Source: Caulobacter sp.
Lineage (GTDB): Bacteria > Pseudomonadota > Alphaproteobacteria > Caulobacterales > Caulobacteraceae
Reading direction: 5' to 3'
Assembly: GCA_017745235.1 (NCBI GenBank)
Contig: JAGHZU010000002.1
Coordinates: 1-64,000 of the forward strand
Length of the DNA stretch: 64,000 nucleotides
A model generated the notes under the pieces. That model searched no databases and had not been told where the DNA came from. It saw nothing but the letters and a program-made list of their open reading frames with translations. Position 1 is the stretch's first letter; each line of letters opens with the position of its first letter. Positions 18,128-27,396 of this stretch are shown here, one piece after another. The translations under genes and the position numbers were made by a program.

Positions 18128-19573
18128 ATGATGAAATCTAAAGCCGCCCTGCGAGGGGTGCTGATCGCGGGAGCCTCTCTTCTGGCCTTCGCCGGAACCG
18201 CCCACGCCCAGACCGCTCCCACGCCCGAACAGCAACAGGCGCGCATCGAGGCCCTGGAAGCCCAGCTGGAGGCGCTCTCCCAGCAGATCGCCGACCTGAA
18301 GGCCGCCACCGCCGCCAGCCTCAAGGACGTGCGCGCCGCCCAGGCCCAGACCACGGTCAGCATCGCCGGCGGCAAGCCTTCGATCGCCTCGGGCGACGGG
18401 GCCTTCAGCGCCAACATCCACGCCGTCATGCAGCTGGACGCGACCTGGTACGACCAGGACCACAACCTGCCGGCCAACGCCGTGGGCCGCGACCTGAACA
18501 GCGGCACCAACTTCCGCCGCGCCCGCCTGGGCGTGGACGGCAAGGCCTTCAAGAATTTCGACTACGGCGTGCTGCTGGACTTCGGCGGTTCGGGCACCGA
18601 CGGGGCCGGCCAGCTGCAGGAAATCTACCTCCAGTACAACTACGCCCCGTTCAAGGTGAAGGTCGGGGCCTTCGCGCCGAACCTGGGCCTGGAAGACGCG
18701 GCCTCGACCAACGGCTCGCTGTTCCCCGAACGGGCGGCCCCCGCCGAAGCCGCGCGCGGCCTGGCCGGCGCCGACCGCCGCATCGCCGCGCAGGTCCAGG
18801 CCGTGGGCGAGCGCTGGATCGTCTCGGGCGCGGTGACCGGGGCCAAGGCCGGCGACGGCGCCACCTTCGACGAGCAGCTGGCCTATGTGGGCCGCGTGGC
18901 CTTCGTGCCGTTCAAGGGCTACGACTGGCTGACCCATGTGGGCGTCAACGCCAGCCTGGTGGCCCAGCCGGCCCAGACCGCCGCGGGCGGCGCCTATCCG
19001 ATCACGATCGAGGACCGCCCCGAGCTGCGCACCGACGGCACCCGCCTGGTCAGCAGCGGCGCGATCGACTCGTCGGGCGCGCGCCACTACGGCTTCGAAC
19101 TGGCCGCCCAGAAGCAGAACTTCCTGATCCAGGGCGAGTACTTCAACATCGCCCTGGACCGCCGCAACCGTCCCGCCAACGTCACCGATCCGAAGTTCAG
19201 CGGCTGGTACGTCGAGGGCGGCTGGGTGCTGACCGGCGAGAGCCGCCGCTACAATCCCGCCAATTTCGCCTTCGACGCGCCGTCGATCGACAATCCGTTC
19301 GATCCCAAGGCCGGCAAGTGGGGCGCCTGGGAACTGGCCGCGCGCTATTCGGTGCTGGACCTGAACCACCACGAATATTCGGCCGTGGCGGCCGACCGGG
19401 TGCGCGGCGGCCTGCAGGAGATCACCACGGTGGGCCTGAACTGGTTCCCCAACTCGGTGACCAAGTTCTCGCTGGACTATCTGAACGTCGACGTCGACCG
19501 CCGCGACGCGGCCGGCGCCCAGATCGGCCAGAGCTACAAGGCCTTCAACCTGCGCAGCCAGTACGCGTTCTAG
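18128..19573 (+). CDS. OprO/OprP-type (phosphate-selective) outer-membrane porin
   Basis: The 481-residue product has a signal peptide ending at TAHA-QT (about residue 27), a coiled-coil segment of about 35 residues (EQQQARIEALEAQLEALSQQ) that fits the periplasmic trimerising part of this family, and a long beta-barrel domain (about 95-481) ending in the terminal Phe required for outer-membrane insertion. Features such as FRRARLGVDGKAFKNFDYGV match the Porin_O_P family. In Pseudomonas, OprP and OprO take up phosphate and polyphosphate; the location beside phoR-pst supports an anion role, but selectivity is inferred. It lies 12 bases before the first sbp gene, so an operon is likely. Confidence 0.87.
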   Translation: MMKSKAALRGVLIAGASLLAFAGTAHAQTAPTPEQQQARIEALEAQLEALSQQIADLKAATAASLKDVRAAQAQTTVSIAGGKPSIASGDGAFSANIHAVMQLDATWYDQDHNLPANAVGRDLNSGTNFRRARLGVDGKAFKNFDYGVLLDFGGSGTDGAGQLQEIYLQYNYAPFKVKVGAFAPNLGLEDAASTNGSLFPERAAPAEAARGLAGADRRIAAQVQAVGERWIVSGAVTGAKAGDGATFDEQLAYVGRVAFVPFKGYDWLTHVGVNASLVAQPAQTAAGGAYPITIEDRPELRTDGTRLVSSGAIDSSGARHYGFELAAQKQNFLIQGEYFNIALDRRNRPANVTDPKFSGWYVEGGWVLTGESRRYNPANFAFDAPSIDNPFDPKAGKWGAWELAARYSVLDLNHHEYSAVAADRVRGGLQEITTVGLNWFPNSVTKFSLDYLNVDVDRRDAAGAQIGQSYKAFNLRSQYAF

Positions 19574-19585
19574 GAACCGGGCCCG

Positions 19586-20638
19586 ATGACCAGGTCTTCG
19601 CAAACCCGTCTTCTGACGCCTTCCCGCCGCGACCTGGTCGCGGCGGGAGCCGGCGCCGCGGCCCTGGGGCTCGCCTCCGGGGCCTGGGCGGCCGGGTCCA
19701 GGCCGCTGACGCTGCTGAACGTCAGCTACGATCCGACCCGCGAGCTCTACAAGGACGTCAACGCCGCCTACGCCCGGTACTGGAAGGATAAGGTCGGCCA
19801 GGACCTGGTCATCAACCAGAGCCACGGCGGCTCGGGCAAGCAGGCCCGCTCGGTGATCGACGGCCTGCAGGCCGACGTCGTCACCCTGGCCCTGTCCAAC
19901 GACATCGACGAGATCGCCCGGCGCGGCCTGATCGCCAAGGACTGGCAGTCGCGCCTGCCCGACAATTCCGCGCCCTACACCTCCACGATCATCTTCCTGG
20001 TCCGCAAGGGCAATCCGTGGAAGATCAGGGACTGGGGCGACCTGGTGAAGCCAGGCATCGACATCGTCACGCCCAATCCCAAGACGGGCGGGGCCCCGCG
20101 CTGGGCTTACCTGGCGGCGTGGGCCTGGGCGCTGAAGCAACCGGGCGGCACGGACGCCTCGGCCCGCGCCTATGTCCAGCAGCTGTACCGCCAGGTGCCC
20201 GTCCTGGACACCGGAGCCCGCGGCTCGCTGACCACCTTCGTCCAGCGGGGCATCGGCGACGTGCTGCTGACCTGGGAGAACGAGGCGCACCTGGCTCGCC
20301 AGGAGTTCGGGGCCGACAAGTTCGAGATCGTCTATCCGTCGATGTCGATCCTGGCCGAGCCGTCGGTGGCCGTGGTCGACCGCAACGTCGACCGCCACAA
20401 GACCCGGGTCGTGGCCGAGGGCTACCTGAATTTCCTCTACAGCCCCATCGCCCAGGACCTGATCGGCAAGAACAACTACCGTCCGCGCAACGCGGCCGCG
20501 GCGGCGAAGTACGCCGCCAAGTTTCCCAAGATTCCCCTGGTCACCATCGACGGCCAGTTCGGGGGCTGGGCCAAGGCCCAGGCCCGGCACTTCGCCGACG
20601 GCGGCGTCTTCGACCAGATCTACAAGCCGGGCGTTTAG
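19586..20638 (+). CDS. Sulfate ABC transporter substrate-binding protein, first copy
   Basis: The 350-residue periplasmic protein matches Sbp/CysP sulfate-binding proteins almost throughout, including [38 protein letters not shown] and [10 protein letters not shown], which include ligand-binding Ser and Gly residues of the family. The N-terminus has [11 protein letters not shown] followed by a hydrophobic stretch, so export by the Tat pathway is likely. It is followed 35 bases later by a close paralogue. No cysT/cysW/cysA partner genes are in the window, so it either serves a transporter encoded elsewhere or has another role. Sulfate, thiosulfate or molybdate-like anions are all possible ligands. 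Confidence 0.85.
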   Translation: MTRSSQTRLLTPSRRDLVAAGAGAAALGLASGAWAAGSRPLTLLNVSYDPTRELYKDVNAAYARYWKDKVGQDLVINQSHGGSGKQARSVIDGLQADVVTLALSNDIDEIARRGLIAKDWQSRLPDNSAPYTSTIIFLVRKGNPWKIRDWGDLVKPGIDIVTPNPKTGGAPRWAYLAAWAWALKQPGGTDASARAYVQQLYRQVPVLDTGARGSLTTFVQRGIGDVLLTWENEAHLARQEFGADKFEIVYPSMSILAEPSVAVVDRNVDRHKTRVVAEGYLNFLYSPIAQDLIGKNNYRPRNAAAAAKYAAKFPKIPLVTIDGQFGGWAKAQARHFADGGVFDQIYKPGV

Positions 20639-20673
20639 CCCCTCGCGACAACCTCTTCACCAGAGACCACGCC

Positions 20674-21723
20674 ATGACCCACGACCTTAAGACCCCCACG
20701 CGGCGCGCCCTGCTCGGTACGGCCGGCGTCGGCGCGGCCGCCCTGGCCGCCCCCGCCCTGCTGGCCGGCGCGGCCCAGGCCCAGTCCAAGCCCGTGACCC
20801 TGCTGAACGTCAGCTACGACCCCACGCGCGAGCTCTACAAGGACATCAACGCCGCCTACGCCAAGTACTGGAAGGAGAAGGTCGGCCAGGACCTGACCAT
20901 CAACCAGAGCCACGGCGGCTCGGGCAAGCAGGCCCGCTCGGTGATCGACGGCCTGCAGGCCGACGTCGTCACCCTGGCGCTGGCCTATGACATCGACGAG
21001 ATCGCGGCCAAGGCCAAGCTGCTGCCGGCCAACTGGCAGACGCGCCTGCCGGAGAACTCCACGCCCTACACCTCGACCATCGTGTTCCTGGTCCGCAAGG
21101 GCAACCCGTGGAAGATCAAGGACTGGGGCGATCTGATCAAGCCGGGCATCGACGTGATCACCCCCAACCCCAAGACTTCGGGCGGGGCGCGCTGGAACTA
21201 TCTGGCGGCGTGGGCCTGGGCGCTGAAGCAACCCGGCGGCAGCCCGGCCAAGGCCGAGGCCTACGTCACCGAACTGTTCAAGCACGTGCCCGTGCTGGAC
21301 ACCGGCGCCCGCGGCGCGACCACCAGCTTCACCCAGCGCGGCCTGGGCGACGTTCTGCTGTCGTGGGAAAACGAGGCCTACCTCGCCCAGGAAGAGCTGC
21401 CGGGCAAGTTCGACATCGTCTATCCGTCGCTGTCGATCCTGGCCGAACCGCCGGTGGCGCTGGTGGACAAGAACGTCGACCGCCACAAGACCCGCGTCGT
21501 GGCCGAGGGCTATCTGAACTTCCTCTACAGCCCCATCGCCCAGGACCTGATCGGCAAGAACCACTACCGCCCGCGCAACGCCCAGGCGGCGGCCAAGTAC
21601 GCCGGCAAGTTCAAGAAGATCCCGCTGGTGACGATCGACGACACCTTCGGCGGCTGGAAGAAGGCCCAGGCCACCCACTTCGCCGACGGCGGCGTGTTCG
21701 ACCGGATCTATCGTCCGAAATAG
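20674..21723 (+). CDS. Sulfate ABC transporter substrate-binding protein, second copy
   Basis: This 349-residue paralogue of the preceding gene is, by eye, identical over most of its mature length, with the same [30 protein letters not shown] and [18 protein letters not shown] regions. The signal peptide [20 protein letters not shown] has a twin-arginine motif. Differences cluster in the surface-exposed stretches and signal peptide rather than the ligand pocket, which points to gene duplication with retained ligand class. The ATG at 20674 gives the shortest gap to the first copy and a normal Tat leader. A terminator follows. Confidence 0.87.
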   Translation: MTHDLKTPTRRALLGTAGVGAAALAAPALLAGAAQAQSKPVTLLNVSYDPTRELYKDINAAYAKYWKEKVGQDLTINQSHGGSGKQARSVIDGLQADVVTLALAYDIDEIAAKAKLLPANWQTRLPENSTPYTSTIVFLVRKGNPWKIKDWGDLIKPGIDVITPNPKTSGGARWNYLAAWAWALKQPGGSPAKAEAYVTELFKHVPVLDTGARGATTSFTQRGLGDVLLSWENEAYLAQEELPGKFDIVYPSLSILAEPPVALVDKNVDRHKTRVVAEGYLNFLYSPIAQDLIGKNHYRPRNAQAAAKYAGKFKKIPLVTIDDTFGGWKKAQATHFADGGVFDRIYRPK

Positions 21724-21752
21724 ACCAGCCTCGCCCTCGGCGACGCGACCAG

Positions 21753-21791
21753 ACGGCGGGAACCTCTCGGGGTTTCCGCCGTATTTCTTTT
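21753..21791 (+). terminator. Rho-independent terminator after the second sbp gene
   Basis: ACGGCGGGAACC pairs with GGTTTCCGCCGT (one G-T pair) across a short loop and is followed by a T-rich stretch ATTTCTTTT. It ends the porin-sbp-sbp unit and precedes the lovK promoter. Confidence 0.85.
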
Positions 21792-21830
21792 CGGGCAGGC
21801 TCCGGCGTCGGGCATTTCGATCCAGCGTCT

Positions 21831-21855
21831 GGAACCCGACATAAAGGCCGACGTT
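21831..21855 (+). promoter_or_regulatory. EcfG/SigT-type promoter upstream of lovK
   Basis: GGAAC (21831-21835) and CGTT (21852-21855) are separated by 16 bases, matching exactly the -35 and -10 of alphaproteobacterial general-stress sigma factors (SigT in Caulobacter). The site lies 45 bases upstream of the lovK start. LovK-LovR is known to be part of the SigT stress network in C. crescentus. Confidence 0.8.
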
Positions 21856-21899
21856 TCGGGACGACGGGGCGTCACGAAGAAAGACGGTCGGGATCGAGG

Positions 21900-23063
21900 A
21901 TGACGGATTACATGCAGTCGGAACGCGCCGCCCATGCGTTGGCTTTCGAACATGGCGCCGGCGACCCGTTCGCGGCGGCGATCCGTGCGGCCCGGATGGC
22001 CATGATCGTCACCGACGCCCGCCAGGCCGACAATCCGATCGTCTTCGCCAATGAGGCCTTCCTGACGCTGACCGGCTATCACCGCGACGAGGTGATCGGC
22101 CGCAACTGCCGCTTCCTGCAAGGCCCCGACACCGATCCGGCGGCGGTGGCCAGCCTGCACCGGGCCGTCGCGGCCGGCGAGGACGTGTCCGTCGACCTGC
22201 TCAACTATCGCAAGGACGGCTCCACCTTCTGGAACGCCCTCTATCTGAGCCCCGTGCGCGGGGCCGACGGCGAGATCCGCTACTTCTTCGGCTCGCAGAT
22301 GAACGTCAGCGAAAAGAAGGAGATGGAACGCGTCGCCGGCGACGTGCGCGAACGGCTGGAGGAAGCCGTCGACGACCGCACCCGCGACCTGACCCGCGCC
22401 CTGGAGCAGAAGACCGCCCTGCTGCACGAGGTGGACCACCGGGTGAAGAACAACCTGCAGCTCATCTCCTCGCTGCTGCTGCTGCAGAACCGCCGGGTCA
22501 CCGACCCCGGCGTGCGCGGAGCCCTGCAGGGCATGCTGGAGCGGGTCAGCGCCATCGCCACCGTGCATCGCCGCCTGTTCCAGAGCGACGACGTCGAACG
22601 CTTCGACGTCTCGGCCTTCGTGCGCGACCTGGTCAGCGACATGATGGGCGCGGCCCGGCGCAGCGACATCAAGGTGCGGCTGGACATGGAACGCATCGAC
22701 GTAGCCGCCTCCAAGGCCGCGCCGCTGGCGCTGGTCATCAGCGAACTGTTCTCCAACGCCCTGCGCCATGCCTTCCCCCGCGAGGGCCTGGACGGACGCG
22801 AGGCCGAGATCGCCGTGTCCATCGCCCGCGACAACGGCGAATTCAGGATCGAAATCGCCGACAACGGCGTTGGAATGACGAACGCCGCGGCGTCGAGCGC
22901 GGCCGGGAAGGAATCGGGGAAGGTATCGGGCGGCGGCGGCTTCGGTCTGACCATCGTCCAACTGCTGTGCCAGCAACTGAAAGCCCGTTCGGAGACCTTC
23001 GACGCCGCGCCAGGAACCCGCGTGGTGGTGCGCCTGCCCGTCAACGGCGCCCATCACGCCTGA
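21900..23063 (+). CDS. lovK: Blue-light LOV-domain sensor histidine kinase LovK
   Basis: The protein (387 residues) has an N-terminal LOV/PAS domain with the flavin-binding GRNCRFLQG, whose C70 forms the light-induced FMN adduct, a linker helix (about 140-175) and a HisKA_2 kinase domain with H180 in LHEVDHRVKNNLQ. C70 and H180 have the same numbering as in C. crescentus LovK. With LovR it controls cell attachment and the general stress response through PhyR/SigT. The ATP lid between DNGVGM and GFGLTIV contains an Ala/Ser/Gly/Lys-rich stretch of about 18 residues that looks like an insertion. It is followed 18 bases later by lovR. Confidence 0.94.
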   Translation: MTDYMQSERAAHALAFEHGAGDPFAAAIRAARMAMIVTDARQADNPIVFANEAFLTLTGYHRDEVIGRNCRFLQGPDTDPAAVASLHRAVAAGEDVSVDLLNYRKDGSTFWNALYLSPVRGADGEIRYFFGSQMNVSEKKEMERVAGDVRERLEEAVDDRTRDLTRALEQKTALLHEVDHRVKNNLQLISSLLLLQNRRVTDPGVRGALQGMLERVSAIATVHRRLFQSDDVERFDVSAFVRDLVSDMMGAARRSDIKVRLDMERIDVAASKAAPLALVISELFSNALRHAFPREGLDGREAEIAVSIARDNGEFRIEIADNGVGMTNAAASSAAGKESGKVSGGGGFGLTIVQLLCQQLKARSETFDAAPGTRVVVRLPVNGAHHA

Positions 23064-23081
23064 AGAGGACGTCTGAACATC

Positions 23082-23546
23082 ATGGACGACCGGCCGCTGG
23101 ACGTGCTGATCGTGGAGGACGAGGTCCTCCTGGCCACGGAGCTGGAGTTCCTGGTCGAGGAGGTGGGGTGCCACACCGTGGGCCACGCCATGAGCTCGGA
23201 CGAGGCCGTGAGCATGGCCCATGACCTGCACCCCGACCTGGCTCTGGTGGACGTCCATCTGCGCGACGGCCCGACGGGGGTGGAGGTGGTGCGCCGCATC
23301 CACGACGACTGCGGCGGTGTGGCCCTGTTCATGACCGCCAACCTCAAGCGCCTGCCCGACGACTTCGCCGGAGCCTGCGGGGTGATCGGCAAGCCCTATT
23401 CCCAGCACGGGGTGCGCACCGCGCTCAGCTACTTGACGACCTGCCTGCGCGAAGGCCGGGCGCCGGGGCCGCCGCCGATCGGCCTGGAGCTGGCTCCGGC
23501 CTACAGCGCCCTGTGGGACGTCGACGGCGCGGCGCGCGCGGTCTAG
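23082..23546 (+). CDS. lovR: Single-domain response regulator LovR
   Basis: The 154-residue product is a receiver domain only: acidic pocket E12/D13, phospho-acceptor D57, switch Thr in FMTAN and K104 in IGKPYS. There is no output domain, so it acts as a phosphate sink or shuttle for LovK, damping signalling to the general stress regulator, as described for C. crescentus. It lies directly after lovK and probably shares its SigT promoter. A short Pro-rich tail (about 124-154) follows the domain. Confidence 0.92.
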   Translation: MDDRPLDVLIVEDEVLLATELEFLVEEVGCHTVGHAMSSDEAVSMAHDLHPDLALVDVHLRDGPTGVEVVRRIHDDCGGVALFMTANLKRLPDDFAGACGVIGKPYSQHGVRTALSYLTTCLREGRAPGPPPIGLELAPAYSALWDVDGAARAV

Positions 23547-23837
23547 GTGGACGCTCGCCTCGCCGCCTCGGCCGTCGGTACGGCCGCCGCCCTGCTGTCG
23601 ATCACCAGCTTCGCCCCGCAGATCGTCAAGATCTGGCGCGAGAAGGACGCCTCGTCAGTGTCTCTGCGAACCTATGTGGTCACCGTCACGGGCTTCGCCT
23701 GCTGGATCGCCTACGGCGTGCTGGTCGGGGCCTGGCCGGTGATCGCCTCCAACGCCGCGTGCCTGGCGATGTCGGGCGCGGTGCTGGCGCTGAAGTGGCG
23801 ATACGATCACGCCCCGTCCGCTCACCCCCGGGGATGA
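23547..23837 (+). CDS. SemiSWEET-type PQ-loop small membrane protein
   Basis: This 96-residue protein has three transmembrane segments and the PQ motif in SITSFAPQIVKIWREKDASS, the arrangement of SemiSWEET half-transporters that dimerise to move sugars across the membrane. The GTG start directly follows the lovR stop with no gap, implying coupled translation. Whether it has a role with lovKR or merely sits there is unknown. The substrate cannot be predicted. Confidence 0.8.
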   Translation: MDARLAASAVGTAAALLSITSFAPQIVKIWREKDASSVSLRTYVVTVTGFACWIAYGVLVGAWPVIASNAACLAMSGAVLALKWRYDHAPSAHPRG

Positions 23838-23924
23838 GCGGGCTTTAAATCGCCACCCAATGCGTGACAGGGGGGGCGGGGTCCGCTATCGAGGCGCGCC
23901 TTTCGCCTCTACAGGACCACCGCC

Positions 23925-24839
23925 TTGACCGATGTCGCCGAGGAAGCGGGCTGGGCCACCGCCAAGACCCTGGCCGAAGCCCTGCCCTACATCCAGATCT
24001 ACGACCGCGAGACGGTGGTGATCAAATACGGCGGCCACGCCATGGGCCAGGAAGAGGTGGCCAAGGTCTTCGCCGCCGACGCGGTGCTGCTCAAGCTCCT
24101 GGGCGTCCATCCGGTGGTGGTGCACGGCGGCGGTCCGCAGATCAGCCGCATGCTCGACAAGGCCGGCGTGAAGTCGACCTTCGTCGACGGCCTGCGCGTG
24201 ACCGACGAGGCCACGATGGAAGTGGCCGAGATGGTGCTGTCGGGCGCGATCAACAAGGAAATCGCCAACTGGATCACCCAGGCCGGGGCCGAGGCCGATG
24301 TGCGCGGCGTGGGCCTGTCGGGCAAGGACGCGCGCCTGATCACCGCCGAGAAGGTGACGCGCACGCGCAAGGATCCCGACAGCAACATCGAGCAGGTCGT
24401 GGACCTGGGCTTCGTGGGCGAGCCGACCAAGGTCGACCCGCACCTGATCCAGGCCCTGCTGGCCTCGGAGACCGACTACATCCCGGTAGTGGCCCCGATC
24501 GGCGTCTCGGCCGAGGGCGAGACCTTCAACATCAACGCCGACACCGTGGCCGGCGCCCTGGCGGGCGCCCTGAAGGCCAAGCGGATGCTGATGCTGACCG
24601 ACATCAAGGGCGTGCTGGACGCCAACGGCGAACTGATCCGCCAGATGACGATCGAGGAGGCCCGCGGCCTGATCGAGAGCGGCGTCGCCACCGGCGGCAT
24701 GATCCCCAAGCTGGAGAACGCCATCCACGCGGTGGAATCGGGCGTGGAAGCCGTGGTCATCCTGGACGGCCGCCGTCCGCACGCCATGCTGGTGGAACTG
24801 TTCAGCGAGCATGGCGCGGGCACGCTGATCTCGAAATGA
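23925..24839 (+). CDS. argB: Acetylglutamate kinase
   Basis: ArgB phosphorylates N-acetylglutamate in the second step of arginine synthesis. The 304-residue protein has the amino acid kinase fold with [10 protein letters not shown] near the N-terminus, [11 protein letters not shown] and the later [12 protein letters not shown] and [10 protein letters not shown] segments that bind substrate and ATP. The N-terminal helix (residues 1-25) suggests the arginine-inhibited hexameric type. It starts with TTG, preceded by ACAGGA. The stop overlaps the next start as ATGA. Confidence 0.96.
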   Translation: MTDVAEEAGWATAKTLAEALPYIQIYDRETVVIKYGGHAMGQEEVAKVFAADAVLLKLLGVHPVVVHGGGPQISRMLDKAGVKSTFVDGLRVTDEATMEVAEMVLSGAINKEIANWITQAGAEADVRGVGLSGKDARLITAEKVTRTRKDPDSNIEQVVDLGFVGEPTKVDPHLIQALLASETDYIPVVAPIGVSAEGETFNINADTVAGALAGALKAKRMLMLTDIKGVLDANGELIRQMTIEEARGLIESGVATGGMIPKLENAIHAVESGVEAVVILDGRRPHAMLVELFSEHGAGTLISK

Positions 24840-25504
24840 GCCGCGTGGACCTGGCCCACGTCGAGACCTGGCTCTTCGACCTGGACAACACCCTCTATCC
24901 GGCCGAGTGCGAGTTCATGGCCCTGATCGAGGGGCGCATGACCGACTTCATGGAGCGGACCAAGGGCCTGCCCCGCGCGGAAGCCCGGGCGATCCAGACG
25001 CGCTACTATCTCGAGCACGGCACCACCCTGGCCGGGCTGATGGCCCACCACGGCATTCACCCCAAGGCCTTCCTGGACGAGGTGCACGACGTCTCCATGG
25101 ACCGGCTGACGCCCGATCCGGCGCTGCAGGCGGCCGTGGCCGCCCTGCCCGGCCGGCGGCTGGTGTTCACCAACGGCTCGATGGGCCACGCCGAGCGGGT
25201 GCTCAATCATCTCGGCCTGGCCCACCTGATGGAGGACGTCTTCGCGATCGAGACGGCCGACTACCTGCCCAAGCCCGCCATGGCCACGTTCGAGAAGATG
25301 GTCACGCGCCACGCCCTGTCCTCGCCGGTCACCGCCTTCTTCGAGGACAGCGAGAAGAACCTGGCCCCGGCCGCCCAGCTGGGCATGACCACCGTCCTGG
25401 TCGGCGCCCACGCGGCCGCCTCGACCGCCGATTTCGTCCATCACCGCACGCACGACCTCGCCGGGTTCCTGACCTCGGCCCGCCTGAAGGATATCGTCCG
25501 ATGA
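24836..25504 (+). CDS. HAD-family hydrolase, pyrimidine 5'-nucleotidase type
   Basis: The 222-residue protein has all HAD motifs: FDLDNTLYP (motif I, nucleophile Asp), FTNGS (motif II), a Lys in DYLPKPA (motif III) and FFEDSEKN (motif IV). Its closest resemblance is to the SDT1/PhoG-like pyrimidine 5'-nucleotidases, which dephosphorylate UMP/CMP or similar. It overlaps both argB and dapD by four bases (ATGA), forming a tightly coupled argB-HAD-dapD unit, so a role in amino acid metabolism or metabolite repair is conceivable. Confidence 0.85.
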   Translation: MSRVDLAHVETWLFDLDNTLYPAECEFMALIEGRMTDFMERTKGLPRAEARAIQTRYYLEHGTTLAGLMAHHGIHPKAFLDEVHDVSMDRLTPDPALQAAVAALPGRRLVFTNGSMGHAERVLNHLGLAHLMEDVFAIETADYLPKPAMATFEKMVTRHALSSPVTAFFEDSEKNLAPAAQLGMTTVLVGAHAAASTADFVHHRTHDLAGFLTSARLKDIVR

Positions 25505-26346
25505 CCACCCTGACCCTCGAAGACCTGAAGACCGAGATCGAAGCCGCCTGGGAAGCCCGCGACGGCGTCTCCGTCGCCACGACCGGCCCCGTGCGCACCG
25601 CGGTCGAGGAGACCCTGCTGCTGATCGACGCCGGCAAGGCCCGCGTGTCGGAGAAGATCGACGGCGAATGGACCACCCACCAGTGGCTGAAGAAGGCCGT
25701 GCTGCTGTCGTTCCGCCTGAACCCCAACAAGCTGATGCACGCGGGCACGCTGGGCGGCGCGGTCGGCCCGTGGTGGGACAAGGTCCCCAACAAGTTCGAC
25801 GGCTGGGACGCCCCGCAGTTCGAGGCGGCCGGCTTCCGCGCCGTGCCCGGCTCGATCGTCCGCCGCGGCGCCTATGTGGGCAAGAACGTCATCCTGATGC
25901 CGTCGTTCGTGAACATCGGCGCCTATGTCGACGACAGCACCATGGTCGACACCTGGGTGACGGTCGGCTCGTGCGCCCAGATCGGCAAGCGCGTCCACCT
26001 GTCGGGCGGCGTGGGCATCGGCGGCGTGCTGGAGCCCCTGCAGGCCAACCCGACCATCATCGAGGACGACTGCTTCATCGGCGCCCGTTCGGAAGTGGTG
26101 GAGGGCGTCGTGGTCGGCGAGGGCTCGGTCCTGTCGATGGGCGTGTTCATCTCGGCCTCGACCCAGATCATCGACCGCGCCACCGGCCAGGTCCACATCG
26201 GCAAGGTGCCGCCCTACAGCGTCGTCGTCCCCGGCAGCCGCCCCGACCCCAAGAGCGGCCTGAGCCTGTCGTGCGCCGTGATCGTCAAGACCGTGGACGC
26301 CAAGACGCGCTCCAAGACCTCGATCAACGACCTGTTGCGCGACTAG
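25501..26346 (+). CDS. dapD: 2,3,4,5-tetrahydropyridine-2,6-dicarboxylate N-succinyltransferase
   Basis: DapD adds a succinyl group from succinyl-CoA to tetrahydrodipicolinate in the lysine/diaminopimelate pathway. The 281-residue product has an N-terminal helical domain, then a left-handed beta-helix of hexapeptide repeats (about 100-250) with [29 protein letters not shown] and [14 protein letters not shown]. It is coupled to the HAD gene by an ATGA overlap; dapE of the same pathway lies about 1 kb away. Confidence 0.96.
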   Translation: MTTLTLEDLKTEIEAAWEARDGVSVATTGPVRTAVEETLLLIDAGKARVSEKIDGEWTTHQWLKKAVLLSFRLNPNKLMHAGTLGGAVGPWWDKVPNKFDGWDAPQFEAAGFRAVPGSIVRRGAYVGKNVILMPSFVNIGAYVDDSTMVDTWVTVGSCAQIGKRVHLSGGVGIGGVLEPLQANPTIIEDDCFIGARSEVVEGVVVGEGSVLSMGVFISASTQIIDRATGQVHIGKVPPYSVVVPGSRPDPKSGLSLSCAVIVKTVDAKTRSKTSINDLLRD

Positions 26347-26396
26347 TCAGCCCACACCCTCGCCCCTAAGCTGCGTCCTGGTGGGGCGAGGGCGTG

Positions 26397-26867
26397 ATGG
26401 ACCGGTTGCGACGCGTATTCGACAGTTCAGGCCGCGTCTCGCGCCTGGGCTTCTGGCGATTCCAGGTGGTCCAGGCCCTGGCCGGGGCCGCGATCTGGTG
26501 CCTGACCATGTTCGCCACCATGGCCGGCGGCTGGCTGGGCCTGGCGCCGCTGCTGTTGCTGGCGCCGCTGGTGGTGGCGGCGCTGCATGTCGGCGTCCGG
26601 CGGCTGCACGATCGTGGTCGGTCCGGCTGGTGGCTGCTGCCGTTCACCGTGGGTCCCTACCTGCTGATGGCCGCCGCCCACCTGTCGGCCGGCGCGCTGG
26701 GGCCGCTGGGCGCAGTGCTGCTGGCCCTGCCGCTCTCCCTGGCCGGACTGGCCCTGGCGGCCTGGTCCTGGATCGAGCTGGGCTTCCGGCGCGGGACGCG
26801 CGGCGCGAACCGGTTCGGCCCGCCGCCCCTCTCCAACCGCGCCTGGCTGGCCGATCCCGTCGCCTGA
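26397..26867 (+). CDS. DUF805-family membrane protein
   Basis: The 156-residue protein has three or four hydrophobic spans and the DUF805 hallmarks: SRLGFWRFQ near the N-terminus, VRRLHDRGRSGWW in the middle and RGTRGANRFGPPP near the end. No function is known for the family. An in-frame GTG at 26394 just before the ATG is an alternative start. The next gene converges on it. Confidence 0.83.
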   Translation: MDRLRRVFDSSGRVSRLGFWRFQVVQALAGAAIWCLTMFATMAGGWLGLAPLLLLAPLVVAALHVGVRRLHDRGRSGWWLLPFTVGPYLLMAAAHLSAGALGPLGAVLLALPLSLAGLALAAWSWIELGFRRGTRGANRFGPPPLSNRAWLADPVA

Positions 26868-26888
26868 GGCCGAGGTCGGGCGCAGGCC

Positions 26889-27344
26889 CTAGTACGGCGT
26901 CCCGTCCCTGCGGCGATAGCCCGCCTCGCCCGCCCGCGCCACCATGTCGATGTCGCTGTAGGCGCAGGTGTCGGCTTCCGGGCGGCGCGAGCCGATCTCC
27001 AGCAGGACCGCCTCGCGGTCGGAGCGGTTCTGGAAGTGGTGGCCGTCGGCGACTCCGGACTTGAAGCCCGCGCAGTCGCCCGCCCGCAGGATCGCCTCGC
27101 CCTCGTCCTCGACCAGCACGACCTCGCCCTCGAGCACCCAGGTGAACTCGTCCTCGGCCGTGTGCCAGTGCCGCTGGCTGGTCCACGAGCCCGGCGGCAG
27201 GCGCATCAGGTTGACGCCGAACTGGGTCAGGCCGACCGCGTCGCCCAGGGCCCGGCGGCGGCGGTCCCTGCAAGGCGCGTCGTGGGGCGCGGGATAGTCG
27301 CTTCCCACCCGCAACGGGGCGGCTTCGATGTCGATCTTGGGCAT
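26889..27344 (-). CDS. Cupin-domain protein
   Basis: The 151-residue protein has a single cupin: the first motif with [16 protein letters not shown] (two His and a Glu as metal ligands) and the second [18 protein letters not shown] (final His). Such proteins are metal-dependent isomerases, dioxygenases or sugar-binding proteins. The start at 27344 is chosen because the longer frame runs into the divergent dapE promoter region. The substrate is unknown. Confidence 0.82.
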   Translation of the reverse strand: MPKIDIEAAPLRVGSDYPAPHDAPCRDRRRRALGDAVGLTQFGVNLMRLPPGSWTSQRHWHTAEDEFTWVLEGEVVLVEDEGEAILRAGDCAGFKSGVADGHHFQNRSDREAVLLEIGSRRPEADTCAYSDIDMVARAGEAGYRRRDGTPY

Positions 27345-27396
27345 GGCGGTCGTCTCGGGTTTGCGTCGGGCGCCAGGGGAGCCTAAAGCCAGGACA

